Assembly: GCA_030765065.1 (NCBI GenBank)
Contig: CM060975.1
Coordinates: forward strand, 198,432,507-198,496,506
Length of the DNA: 64,000 bases
Reading direction: 5' to 3'
DNA from: Deroplatys truncata
Lineage: Eukaryota > Arthropoda > Insecta > Mantodea > Mantidae
The position numbers were made by a program, and so were the translations under genes. This document shows positions 44,651 through 55,447 of this stretch, one piece after another (the stretch's first letter is position 1; every line of letters starts with the position of its first letter). The notes under the pieces are model-generated. The model did not search any database. It was given only the letters and a program-made list of their open reading frames with translations, and was not told where the DNA came from.

Positions 44651-46239
44651 GGTATGGATGTTACATATGGGTTTTTTTAATTAGTAATGTTTATATAAAA
44701 CCAGCTATTTAATTATATTGCTGTAAAGATGCAATCCTCTTTAGCGGTCTTGTGATTAATGAGGTCTTCATTATTTCATGATCGACCTATATTTTTTCTG
44801 CCACTTAGTTAATATTTTAATATCTTATTATTTTAATCTCTAATTCATTAGTTCAACGTGGTCACTCTAACCATCCGTTCGCTGTATTGTTATATACATG
44901 GACTTCTATATTCTTCCTTGTGTCATTATTTTTAATCTTGTCAGTACAGTGAACTCCTACACTTCTGTTGTTCATCAGCTAATTTAGTATTTTCTTTACA
45001 AATCACTTTGAAGAGCTTAGTGCATTAACGCCACATAAACAAATGACGAAGCAGTGTTAGCTCGTGTAATGGGAAATGCCTTCACCATTTTCTTCTGCGT
45101 ATCAATGAATAGAAATCAGGCGGTCGGGGGAGAAGCTTGATAACCTCTGCAGCTCTTCTGGAAAAATCCCCAAGTAGAGATAGAAAACCCTGAATAATGC
45201 AGGCACGGGAGGTGGAATTTCCGCAGGAATAAAGGGGGTGAATTGACTGGAACGATATGGGAAATGGAGAAGGCAGTGGAGAGCAAAAAAATCCACTGCA
45301 AAGTAGATTCAGCGCATTCAATTCCAAGGTTTTCTCCCCTATAGTTTTTAACCGTGCCTTCCTCCCGGTGCTAACTGCATATTTTACCTGGAGGATGTCG
45401 TACCCACTCCACTCGGCAGATTGGAATACATTGGCAGAGGCAGAAAAGTCCCCATGGTGCCATCTCATTCGATGCTACCAGCGCCACTTGCCCGCCACAG
45501 ACAGATTAAAATACGTTACACCACCCGCCAAGAGCTGTAAAGTAATGTAAACTCAACCCACACTCTTCTGCTGCCGCCACGGTTAATTCGGGAATAAATG
45601 TTAAATAAGGAAACTGAGAGAAAGCAGTGGAAGAGAAAACGGCCAGTAAAGCTACGTTCGGCCAGAACAAGAGACTGAGAAAAGAAAGAAACATGGTAGA
45701 GGTAAGATTTATATGAAGAATAATTTAAGAGAATACTAAATTAATATTGACAAAATATTAACAAACACAGAAAATGTTGTGATCCTGACAAAGGAGAAGA
45801 GCCAAGGTATACAGGACAAGAATATCAACCTCCTAGAAAACACTTATGTAAAGGCAAACAAATCAGTATACAACATACCATTTTGGAGCTAACTAGGAAA
45901 GCTAGTGGAATGAATATGATCGTTGCAGGTCTTGGGGAATTATTAAAGTGCAGAATTTATCCTTTAATTGGTCATTGTGTTGACAAAAGCCAGGTTAGAG
46001 TTAAAATGTAGGGTTATACCAAGCATCTCAAAATGCCAAGGTCGCTTACTAGTGGCAGCAACACGGGCGGTGAGATTCAGACCTTCTCCTGAAGGCTCAT
46101 ACTCCATGTACTGTTTGGTTCAAAGGTAGCTGCCGATAGCTGTTACCGATAGCTGCCTGTTAGGTGCGAGTCTGTTCTGTGCTACGAAAGTCACCTCAGA
46201 TTTTTCACGGCATTGATCTTAGTATACACCTCTTAATAG
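44651..46239. other. No gene recognised
   Basis: 45050-45600 is GC-richer with overlapping frames of up to 128 codons (minus) and 97 codons (plus). None shows a domain, and they overlap in antisense. 45700-46230 resembles nothing else in the window. Confidence 0.35.
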
Positions 46240-46440
46240 CATACCGAACGGGTCGTTGAGGTCGTTCAGGTACGGAATCGTGAACGGGGGTTCTTAGTTC
46301 AAATTCCGCCAGGACCGTCCTCTCTGACTGAGTTTGTGCTGGTTTTCCTCAGTCCTCATAATGGTAAACGGGGAGGTACCCTAAACTTAGACCTGGAACG
46401 TTCCCTTCCTTAATTTCCTTTCCCAATTGTTTCACGGCAT
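46240..46440 (+). mobile_element. Possible third SINE-like repeat
   Basis: GTTCAAATTCCGCC near 46298 resembles a tRNA B-box and is followed by a body with ACTGAGTTTGTGCTGGTTTT and GGGGAGGTACCC. Only one copy is in the window and no flanking duplication was found. Confidence 0.3.
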
Positions 46441-46469
46441 TACACACTAGTAAATACTATTTAATATTC

Positions 46470-47066
46470 AACAGCTTCTTGAACAGAGAAGAAGTAGAAT
46501 TATTGAAGAAGTGCACATTTTTCATTATAGATATTGTCAAAGCATTCGATAATGTCAGAAGCAGCAAGTTATGGAAAATTATAGAGAATCATGGCTATCC
46601 TGGGCACATTAATGAAAATAACTAAACTGGCTTATGAAAGCTCTAAAATATTTGCTAACATAAGCAATAACAACATTTTACTCAACAAAGTGGTTAATCA
46701 AGGATATCTAACGTAATTCATTTACATGAAGGATATGCTTCAAAGCTGGTATAGTATCCACGAAGATCTTAATTTCCTAGATGAAGATTTTAAATGTGTC
46801 TTTATTCAAGAATAAATTAAAGGCGTCTCTAAAACTGGTAATACCAGAAGGATTGATATGATGGCCTTGATCACACTACCAGAATCGGCATCGTAATAGA
46901 TCCAACAATCAGGATGGAGTCTCATAGTGGCGAACCCTGTGACGTCAATCTGGAGAAAACTAATATTTATGCACCCATCACCCAGTATACAGAGAAAAAT
47001 ACGATCCTCAGGATAAGTGATTGGTTTAATGATCAGAGCAAGAGGAAAATCATATTATTTCGTTAA
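46470..47066 (+). pseudogene. LINE reverse-transcriptase debris
   Basis: Plus-strand reading near 46515 gives FIIDIVKAFDNVRSSKLWKI then ENHGYPGHI, matching the conserved FVDFEKAFDTV..KLW..L...G.P segment of non-LTR reverse transcriptases (finger/palm, first catalytic Asp region). After a gap without polymerase core, 46880-47066 reads RIGIVIDPTIRMESH and VNLEKTNIYAPITQY, a C-terminal motif I associate with insect LINEs of this kind. Stops and frameshifts are many. The catalytic YADD region is not seen. Confidence 0.65.
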
Positions 47067-47357
47067 CTTTTGCCAGTATTTAATATTTTATTAAACAAAT
47101 AGCCATTGCAACATAAAAGACTCAATTTCAATTTTGAGAAATCATCTACACAATAATCTGCTAAGATACATTATTGTACCTATATGATTGAATAGTTTAT
47201 GATAGTAAAATGTTCTTTTTTGTGTTTTCTTTCTTGTTATGTTTATTAGTTTATTTACAAAATTTAATTGTTAATATTTTTAATTGCGTTGATAAGTTTT
47301 GTCTTAATTGTCAATTCCTAAATTAGAAAGTTGTAGTTAATTCTACTGAATAAAAAA

Positions 47358-48277
47358 TCTGATGTGTTACACTCACATGACTTTCTCTACTCTTGTACAA
47401 ACTATTTTTACAAACTCTTATTCTCCATCTATTTCATATTAATCGAGATAAACATTTGCAGAAACGATCTTTTGACATGCAAAGAGAATTACATTTTACA
47501 CATAGCGACCAGTTCTAAAAATATTTGACTATCGCTTAAGGCGCACTATGTTCCCCTTGTTTTGTAATTGCAAGGGCAATATAGACATACCTTTAAGCAT
47601 CGACAAATATCTTAATAGCTTGTTGCTAGGTGCAGCACCATTCCCTTTGCCACAGATTAATACTCTTTGCATATCCAAGACAAAAAAATGAATAACGAAT
47701 TCCCATTTGAGAAAATAACTATTGAAAAATTTAAGGGAATATCAAGCAATATCTCGAAAATGGTTCACTCAACAAAAAAATGTATATGACATAAATTGTG
47801 TATTTTAACGCGGTCTACATTTTTGTGTAGTAAAAGTTTGTCTATCTCCTATGGTTTACCAGTTATGCAAAAGTCGTTCACAATGAAGAATACTTTTGGA
47901 GACATTCCCAGAGAATTCGAGATATACATTTCATTTGTCATGAAAATATCTTAAACATATGATATTTTAATCAAAATCGTTAGAGACATTTTTGAGAAAA
48001 TTAAATTTTTCGAAAAATGTTCCATGTAAAGGGTAATCTGGGGTGAGAGATTTTTTGAAAACCTTCGTTTCGCATCTCTAGAAGATACTGAACCTAAATA
48101 CCAAGTTTGGTGTTTATCCGACTGTTCGTTTCTGAGCAATGCTGTTCACAGACACACACACGGACATGTTTTCAAAAAAAAAAATTGGGATTCAGGGGAC
48201 CTCAAAACATGTATTTCCTGTGAAATCTCAGTATCGAAATTTTGGGTGGCATACTTACTATATGTAGTAGAGAAAGT
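47358..48277 (+). repeat. Family R repeat, full length (about 920 bp)
   Basis: From TCTGATGTGTTACACTCACA to TATATGTAGTAGAGAAAGTA. Belongs to the subfamily with the CTTGTACAAACTATTTTTAC block and has about 80 bp extra in the 47480-47690 part. Confidence 0.82.
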
Positions 48278-49373
48278 AAAAAGAACTGCATGAATTAAGC
48301 TGAATATGCACAGACCACCTCCAAAGAGAAGACCAAAATGTGTCATATTTGGAAAACAAACAATTCGCTTTAATTAACTTAGATCATGAGATACTATAAG
48401 CGAGTTTTAATTATCTAGAGTGTGACTGAGGAAAGAAGAGAAAGGCTTCTATCACTCTCCCAAGGTAATGCGGAAGTATGCATAAGAAACCGAACATAAA
48501 GACGCACTAATAAAATGTTGCGAAACAAAAAAACGGCTGTTCTAGTAATGATGTATCCAGATGAAAGCTGGGTCGCAACAAAGAAGGTAAAATGCTCAAT
48601 ATAAAACACAGAAATGAAGTTCTTAAGAGGATAATGAGCTGCACTTTGCAAATGAAAGCTAAATGTAACTGAAATAAACAAGAGAATGGATGAACAGAGA
48701 GAGAGAGAGAAGGTTAGAACTACAAAAGTATGAATCAAACAAGAATTACCAAATTGGCTATAACTGCAGGTTCCTGGGAATGTTATAAGTCCCAAAGGAG
48801 GATGGATTGGAGCTATGAAGATGGAATAGGCATGAGATATCCTATTAAGTGAAGAAAGATTGAAAGCAGGGGAATAATGTGACAATTGATTTATGGAAGA
48901 AGTTGATAGTTGTAATTAAGTAACTTCGACAATATTTAATACTAAAGGTTTGGAAATAAAATTCTCTGAGTTCAAGGAGAAAAATACTTAATGGCAATAC
49001 TTGCATTCACATGAATAATAAGACAAAGTATTAGAGTTCTCGACAGATATCAGAAGGAGCAAATGCTTGTCGTAGAGATGATGAGATATAAAAGAGTATA
49101 AAAGAAGTGATCAATTTAGAAAGCCCAGCATTAGAGAAAAATATTATATACTCATGATGAAATAATATAACATAACATAAAGCGGAAGACGTTTCAAGGA
49201 TGGATTTGAAGCTACTGCTGATGACGATAACGATATTTATTAATCAGTAACCAGCAGTATCCACAGGGCTTGCATTATCCCTTTAACTGATGAGATACTT
49301 CTCTCTCTTTCTCCCTCTGCAACGTATCTATCCATGTATTGTTTCCGAAACAAAACAAAATCAGTGTCTGTTT
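48278..49373. other. No gene recognised
   Basis: AT/purine-rich plus strand. A 156-codon minus-strand frame (48415-48885) is Ser/Phe/Leu-rich, probably reflecting composition, with no recognisable domain. Confidence 0.35.
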
Positions 49374-51147
49374 GCTTTCTCTATTGTTTATAAGTAGAAG
49401 TATTGTATTCCACCCAGATTTCACCGAAATGCATGTTTTGGTGCACCTGAATGCAAAAGAAAGCAAAACAATTTTTAGAAAAAGGCCAGTGTGTGTGTGT
49501 CTGTGTGATATTTAAGTATTTAAACTTAGTATTTAAGTTAATTACCCTCTAAAGATGAGACATGACAATTTTGAATGAAATCCTTCGACCCCCAGCTACC
49601 CTTTACATAGAACATTTTTCGAAATGTTTGATTTCCCCAAAAATGACTCTTAACTATTTTGATTAAAATGCTATATATTAAACATGGCAAATAAAATGTA
49701 CGTCTTCAAATTTCCTAGAATAGTCTGTGAAGTCCACTTCATTCGGAAGGAATTTTTAATAATCTTGCATAACTGGTAAACGCTAAACGATAGACGAAAA
49801 CGCACTATACAAAATATGCAGGGCTGTTTAAAACACACAATTTATTTCAAATTACTTTTTCGTGGCATAAGTTATCCGTCATTAAAGATTCGAATTGTTC
49901 ATTAATTTGTCTTTCTTTTAAAGTCCTGTTGACCTTCAGCTGTTTCTCGCGACTGCATGGAAAAAGTATATAGGGCTGGCGTATAGCGCGCAGTTCTGAA
50001 ACATTTGACTACCGCTAATCCCTAGCACTTATAAGAAATGTAATGCAGCTGTTTCTGCAAAGGTTTAACTCTATTAAAATATGAAGAAAGTTTATTAGCC
50101 CCACGCTGGACGCCAATTTGAAGAAGCTTGCATTGATTCATTTATGGAAAGTCAGTTTGAGGATGAATTGTATTGTATTTCAACTGTTGGGGATCCGTAC
50201 TTGTAGTAGTTGCAACCGCACGTATTGTAAACAGTTTCCGGTAGCCTTCACCCAAAATGTACTTTCAGGTGGCCTTTGCCCATAGTTTAAAAATATTAAC
50301 TTTGTAATTAAACTGTTTCTTTAAATATTTAATATTTATGTTGCCTCGGCTGCGTCAGTATTATTGTTAGAGACATGGAAGTCTTGGCAGGGTCGTGGTG
50401 CGACTGAATAATGTAGGTTTACGCAGATTTTAAGTTTCAATTCACTCCTTTTTATTATTCCTTGACACAAATTAAATAGCACTTCACTGATATCGAGAGC
50501 TGTGAGATTCTTTTATTTAATACTTGCACTTTTTAACACGTATACTATTTTCGTTTCACACGAATACGTAATTAATTTCTCGAGGACACATCTCGCGTCT
50601 GATTAAGAGCACTGTCTAGAAGCAACTAAACTGTTTTCCACCGCCTAAATTTGTAGATTTCTATATTTCAAGTCTCTGATTGGCTAATCCTAGTCCAATA
50701 GAATACCTTCATTTAACTAAAGCTTTTTCTGGTTGTTGATTGGCTATTTTTTTATACTGTCTAAAAAAATTACATTATTGCTGCTCTAATAATGACTAGT
50801 AGCATTTAAACTTCCTTACTCATTATTGCCACAAGGTTATCTCATTGTTAGCAACTTTAAACCTATTTTTCTCACAGCTCCTACATTATTAAATTACGTA
50901 ATGCATTCACATAGCATTATTTAACATGCTTACAATAATATAAGCATATGCAATGACTGTTACATAAGTTTACAAATTATTACATACATATATTGCTTCA
51001 AGGTGGGCTGTTATTGAATTTGACTAAAATCATTTAAGTGTTAAAAATACTGCCTCAAATAAAGAAGACAGAAAAATAAGATACGTTTTTATATACATTG
51101 CTATAGAGTAGAGAAAGTCATGTGAATGTAGCACATCAGAAGTTTTC
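49374..51147 (-). repeat. Family R repeat split by a solo LTR
   Basis: Pieces 49374-50081 (from GCTTTCTCTATTGTTTATAA) and 51058-51147 (to GTAGAGAAAGTCATGTGAAT) are consecutive in the consensus. Confidence 0.8.
50082..51057 (-). mobile_element. Solo LTR (LTR family 2), 976 bp
   Basis: On the minus strand it starts TGAGGCAGTATTTTTAACAC and ends TAATAAACTTTCTTCA. AATA flanks it at 50078-50081 and 51058-51061. At its 3' end is one PBS-like module, GCCCCACGCTGGACGCCAAT in plus orientation (50098-50117). Family R host sequence joins cleanly when it is removed. Confidence 0.87.
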
Positions 51148-51149
51148 CC

Positions 51150-51390
51150 CTGATCATGCAAAGATAACGAAATTTCAAAACCATCACGTACCGACCAGCT
51201 CATAAAATGGCTTAAGCTACTATATTACCCTATCCCCATTGTACCTACAGGGAAATACACAATAAAACCATTTCTGCACATATTTATCTAGATTGACATT
51301 AAGTATATGGTAGAATACGTTTAATAATTAACAGTGTTTGTTGAAGAATCTGTCGAGAAAGTCGTATGAATGTAAAACAAAGATATTTTT
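51150..51390 (-). repeat. Family R repeat, 5' fragment in tandem with the previous copy
   Basis: The CCAGCTCATAAAATGGCTTA block to TCGAGAAAGTCGTATGAATG, same orientation as the copy to its left. Confidence 0.6.
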
Positions 51391-52095
51391 TAAAAAATAT
51401 ATTGAAACAAAATCTATAAGTCTGATATGTACAGCAGCTAAAGCAATGACATTTATTTCAATGAAATACATTGAAAATGGGAAAATTAGCACTTTCAGTG
51501 AAGGTTTCGCTTAAATAACATTGAGGGAAGGTTTTTGCGTGAGTAACGGACACAATTACATCAGAAGTACACAGTGCTGCGTAGTTTTAACGAGACGCAT
51601 ATAGAGATATCTTGGTGACATTTAGCAAATAAGCATTAACAGTGACGATGGTTAGGTTGCGTGTGTCGCCATCATCACATCGTTAGTCCTTTCCTAACAA
51701 CGCCCTTCAAAAGATGACAGTACCTAATTACAACAATCATTCCACTGCCTGTTTTTCTGATAATGAAGATTAATATGGCTTTTAGCTTACTTGTCACCCA
51801 CGGCTGTAGGTGTGTAAGCCTGGATGTAAGTATCCCTAAATGGCGAAAAGCGTTAACAAAGATAAACAAGTTTGTTTTCTTTACCTATACAATTCGGCAA
51901 ACTGAACTTAGCGAAATCGCTGCGTTTGCAACTCTGGAGAAGATTGGTACTTAAGAATCTTCCCATGTTTACTATCGTAAACTTATTTTCAGTATTCATC
52001 CATATTCAGTAAATTCTTCTTAGTAAATGTTTTTGGAAGGTAAACATCAGGCGAGTAAAAGTCGACCAATTGTTACCTTCTATATGCTTGCTTAC
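51391..52095. other. No gene recognised
   Basis: Unassigned. Overlapping 63-64 codon frames near 51.7-51.95 kb have no family resemblance. Confidence 0.4.
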
Positions 52096-52277
52096 AGTAA
52101 GTACAGAAGGTATTCCATCCAAAAATTAAATTCGAGATTTCACCGGAAGTACACGTTTTGAGGGGCATGAGTCCAAATATTTGCTTAAAAAAGGTCCGCG
52201 CCGCGGGTCAGTGTGTCCGTGTGTCTGTAAACAGAATAACTCAATAACAAAAGTCGGTTAAATACCAGACTTGGTAT

Positions 52278-53302
52278 TGCGACGGTATTAATGTTATATT
52301 ATTTAACATTATTGTAGCCCACGTTTGGGAGCCAATTTGTAGCGGTATTACTTATAATGTTTGTTTACATCATGTGTTTACATCTTGTGACGTCATTCAT
52401 TTGTTCGGTTTGTAGCTCCATCTAGTGTTAGCAATTTGTGGTAGTATTAGTGTTTGAAAGAATTTTAAGTTTTGTTTACGGTCCTCCGGCTAGCTATTAT
52501 TTCTCAGTCGAACATGTCTCTTGATCAGAGTTGTGTAAACGGAAAGGAATCTTTTATCCAAATATAACACTGATGAAGAAATTTGTTTTACACATTTATT
52601 GTCCAACACGTTAACTATCACATTTATACATTGATCTTAACACTCGCCAAACTGAAACTGTTTTAATAACTTCATTACTAATCACTCTTAATTCGCGTAC
52701 TTCAACTTTGTGTATAATTAACTTTATAATACTTTAGATTTTCGTAACTTGTGAATCTATAGCCGACATATCTCATACAAATATTTTGACGAACTGACGA
52801 ACTGAAGATGACGTGTAGTGCACAAAGAATTTTGATGAACTGAGCTACTGAAGGCGACGTGTAATGTATTGAGATTTTCGATGAACTGAGCATGAAGCTA
52901 CCTCTAACCTACCCTATTTATATTCCGGCATCCAGATACGCCTAAAGATTATAACTGAGCTGCAATTGGCTAATAAAACGCGCCAACATTAGCGTCTATT
53001 TTAATATCCAATGAAAATTATGAATACATATGCCTCAGGGAGAAAATATTCCAGAAGTTTCTCAACGGAAAAACGCGCCAACATTACGTAACTTCCTCGT
53101 TTCCAATAATGATAAACAGCTCACCCCCCCTCGCTGCATTATTGCACGCTATTATTGACAGTTTCAGTAAGGCACTTTAAACTTACTTCCCAACAATATT
53201 TACAATCAATAAACATCTGAAATCAATGTCACATAAAAATTTATATTCATATTACAATCATTATTTACATTTAAGTAATTTGTGATACAAATTACTGCAT
53301 CA
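52278..53302 (-). repeat. 3' LTR of the 4.2-kb element
   Basis: Minus-strand start TGATGCAGTAATTTGTATCA, end AATACCGTCGCA. It carries one clear PBS-like module (52318-52337) and two degraded ones near its 3' end. Minus-strand TATAAATA lies at about 52915-52922. Confidence 0.9.
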
Positions 53303-53313
53303 TATGCCCCACT

Positions 53314-54005
53314 AGAAACATAATTATAAATATTTACAACTTGTTTGGAAATTTTATAATTGGGTTTTTAGTCTCCTAAACCTTGGAACACACGCTATCA
53401 CTTTCACTTAACACATCACACGCATTTAACACACGACATATGTTTGTTTTTTATCTCGCCACTACTTACTGGCTCTTGTTTAATGTGTTTAGACATTAAT
53501 CTGACATTACACAAAAATTTTTTTTATAGCAAATACTGTACCCTGAAGTATTTAATTATTGTTACAAAAAATGGTTTACTTTCTTATATTGTTAACAAAA
53601 ATTTGTGCATTTAAGAATTTTGTAATTATTACACATATTTACCAAAAAATATTCACCCTCTACACAAATATATTTACATCTCTTAAATCTAGAAAATGTT
53701 TCACCTTTTCTGTTTGCTACACAAGTATATGTTTTAATTATTTTTACCCAATTTTTGTTGTTTTTGTACTGTATATTAACAATACACTTGGAATTGTATT
53801 TACGTACTTTTACTTTTAATATCATATTAAGTTTCAATCTTTACATTCTTAATTTTCAAATGTTGTTACAGTTACAAAAATTTTTTTTTTATAATTTATT
53901 TCTCTTTTCAAATGACATATAAATAATTAACCCTCTTACGTTCCAATACATTTCTCTGCAAGTCATCTTTAACTATCCAGCATTTACTTTACATCTTATT
54001 GCTAT
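53314..54005. other. Non-coding interior of the 4.2-kb element, downstream of gag
   Basis: AT-rich, without a conserved frame. This is where pol would lie in an autonomous relative; it is either deleted or replaced. Confidence 0.55.
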
Positions 54006-54920
54006 TTACCCTCCTGGATCAAATTGTATGTGGCTAAACATTACTCGTAGCCGTATCCTAACCTTCAAAAATTTGTTCATGAATAACCTCTTGTATTCAT
54101 ATGAAATTTCGTCACATGATAACATTTGAAAACAATCTAAAGTTTCCTGAACAATACATCTTTTAACAACTTTCATTTTCAATTCATGTGCTATCTTTTT
54201 AACTTGAGAATACTCTGACAAATCTGTACTAAACTGTACTGGACTGCAGTTTTCATTTTGAACATCTTGGTACAATTTATTTCTTTGCATTTCTGATATC
54301 TCCCCTCTGAAGTTAACTTGCGCCTTATTCACATCTACATTCATAACCTGTTTCATCTCTCCTATCTCACTTGAAATGTTACTCATTCTACTACCTGACT
54401 CGGTACATTCTATATCAACATGTTCACTTTTAGTATTAACCTCACTTTTTTTGTTACATATTTCCCTGCTCATGTCTAGCATTTTCTTTGAAATTTCTCC
54501 TATCTCACTTGCTATTACTTCCTTTTCATCACTCATTTTTGGCATACTACTATCTAGCTTCGTAACTTTCTTTTCAATTTCTTCCCTGCTTTGATCTACT
54601 TTTTGCTCTAATATCTCATTACCCCTACCAATATCTTCATTCATTTGATCTAATTTCTTTTCTATTTTCTCTTTACTCTTAAGAATATCTTTCAGCATTT
54701 CCATTATTTCCATCATCATACTAGCATCAAAATTAACATTTCCTGCTATTCTATTCTGACTTTGTTTACTAACATTTCCTCCCTCAACTACTACATTGTT
54801 TAAGCTATTTTCTGTAACCTGTATTGAATTACAGCTAACTGTTACATTATCCCCTTCCATCATTGTTTCTTCAATATTATTAGTAGCCATTGTTTTCTTT
54901 ATCCTACCACTCAAGTACAT
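54006..54920 (-). CDS. Gag-like protein of a non-autonomous LTR retrotransposon
   Basis: 304 codons, the only substantial open frame between the two LTRs. The ATG at 54920 (an alternative Met ten residues later opens MATNNIEETMMEGDN) follows the leader. Residues about 60-165 are rich in heptad-like Glu/Lys/Met/Ile segments (MMMEIMEMLKDILKSKEKIE, LDQMNEDIGRGNEILEQKVD), predicted by eye as coiled coil. The C-terminal ~90 residues (FSTDLSEYSQVKKIAHELKM, then MLSCDEISYEYKRLFMNKFL) could be part of a capsid-like helical region. No CCHC zinc knuckle is seen, and the product ends shortly after. By position and lack of pol it would form or join particles supplied by an autonomous relative. Homology to a named gag family is not established from sequence alone. 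Confidence 0.65.
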   Translation of the reverse strand: MYLSGRIKKTMATNNIEETMMEGDNVTVSCNSIQVTENSLNNVVVEGGNVSKQSQNRIAGNVNFDASMMMEIMEMLKDILKSKEKIEKKLDQMNEDIGRGNEILEQKVDQSREEIEKKVTKLDSSMPKMSDEKEVIASEIGEISKKMLDMSREICNKKSEVNTKSEHVDIECTESGSRMSNISSEIGEMKQVMNVDVNKAQVNFRGEISEMQRNKLYQDVQNENCSPVQFSTDLSEYSQVKKIAHELKMKVVKRCIVQETLDCFQMLSCDEISYEYKRLFMNKFLKVRIRLRVMFSHIQFDPGG

Positions 54921-55237
54921 TTGAATGTTATAAGTTTGTTTTTAAAAAAAATACTATACTCTGACCTTTTGTGATGCTGTCTGTTGCTGTTACTTTGATG
55001 TCCAGCATCCTGCCTCTCTCTCCTAGATTTGTATGTCGCTTCTGCGTTGTGTTAATGATGAATCCGCGTCATCTCGATGTTTTTGTAGTTGAATTCCCCT
55101 GTTGCCTTGTAATCTCGGAATTACGATGTCCAATCATCCGCGTAGTCTGTCGTCCCTGTTGTTTCTGGAATCTGCGTCTTGTAGATCATTTCACTGCTGC
55201 ATTCGTTCCACGTCCTGGTTCCTTTCCTGGTCACTCT

Positions 55238-55260
55238 GCCCCCGTTCTGGGTGCCAATTT
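55238..55260 (-). repeat. PBS-like module a in the leader
   Basis: Plus-strand form GCCCCCGTTCTGGGTGCCAA followed by TTTGTGATGG. It is the innermost module, about 190 bp from the LTR. Confidence 0.7.
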
Positions 55261-55297
55261 GTGATGGTTACTTTGTTATATTTTTATTTGTTTGTTA

Positions 55298-55321
55298 GCC
55301 CCACGTTGTGGTAGCCAATTT
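55298..55321 (-). repeat. PBS-like module b in the leader
   Basis: Plus-strand form GCCCCACGTTGTGGTAGCCA, then ATTTGTAGTAACATTATT. The corresponding sequence lies inside the LTR of the solo copy at 22722 (module at 22877). Confidence 0.75.
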
Positions 55322-55425
55322 GTAGTAACATTATTGCTTACGTAATATGTTTTTACGTAAATTATTAGAACTTGAAGATCTTATATTGTGCTGCTTTTGT
55401 TTTGTTTGGTTACATAATTTTAACT

Positions 55426-55445
55426 GCCCCACGTATGGGAGCCAA
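55426..55445 (-). other. Primer-binding site, tRNA-Lys type (module c)
   Basis: The minus strand reads TTGGCTCCCATACGTGGGGC, two bases after the 5' LTR end. It resembles the tRNA-Lys(1,2)-type site TGGCGCCCAACGTGGGGC used by many retroelements. It would prime minus-strand DNA synthesis. Confidence 0.75.
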
Positions 55446-55447
55446 TT

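Noticed and set aside
45082-45550. Overlapping frames of 128 (minus) and 97 (plus) codons
   Set aside because: Antisense to each other in a GC-richer patch, with no motif in either; cannot be supported as a gene.
52702-52893. A 63-codon frame repeated identically at 55875-56066
   Set aside because: It lies inside the two LTRs, over the ~45-bp repeats; identity reflects LTR identity, not a conserved gene.
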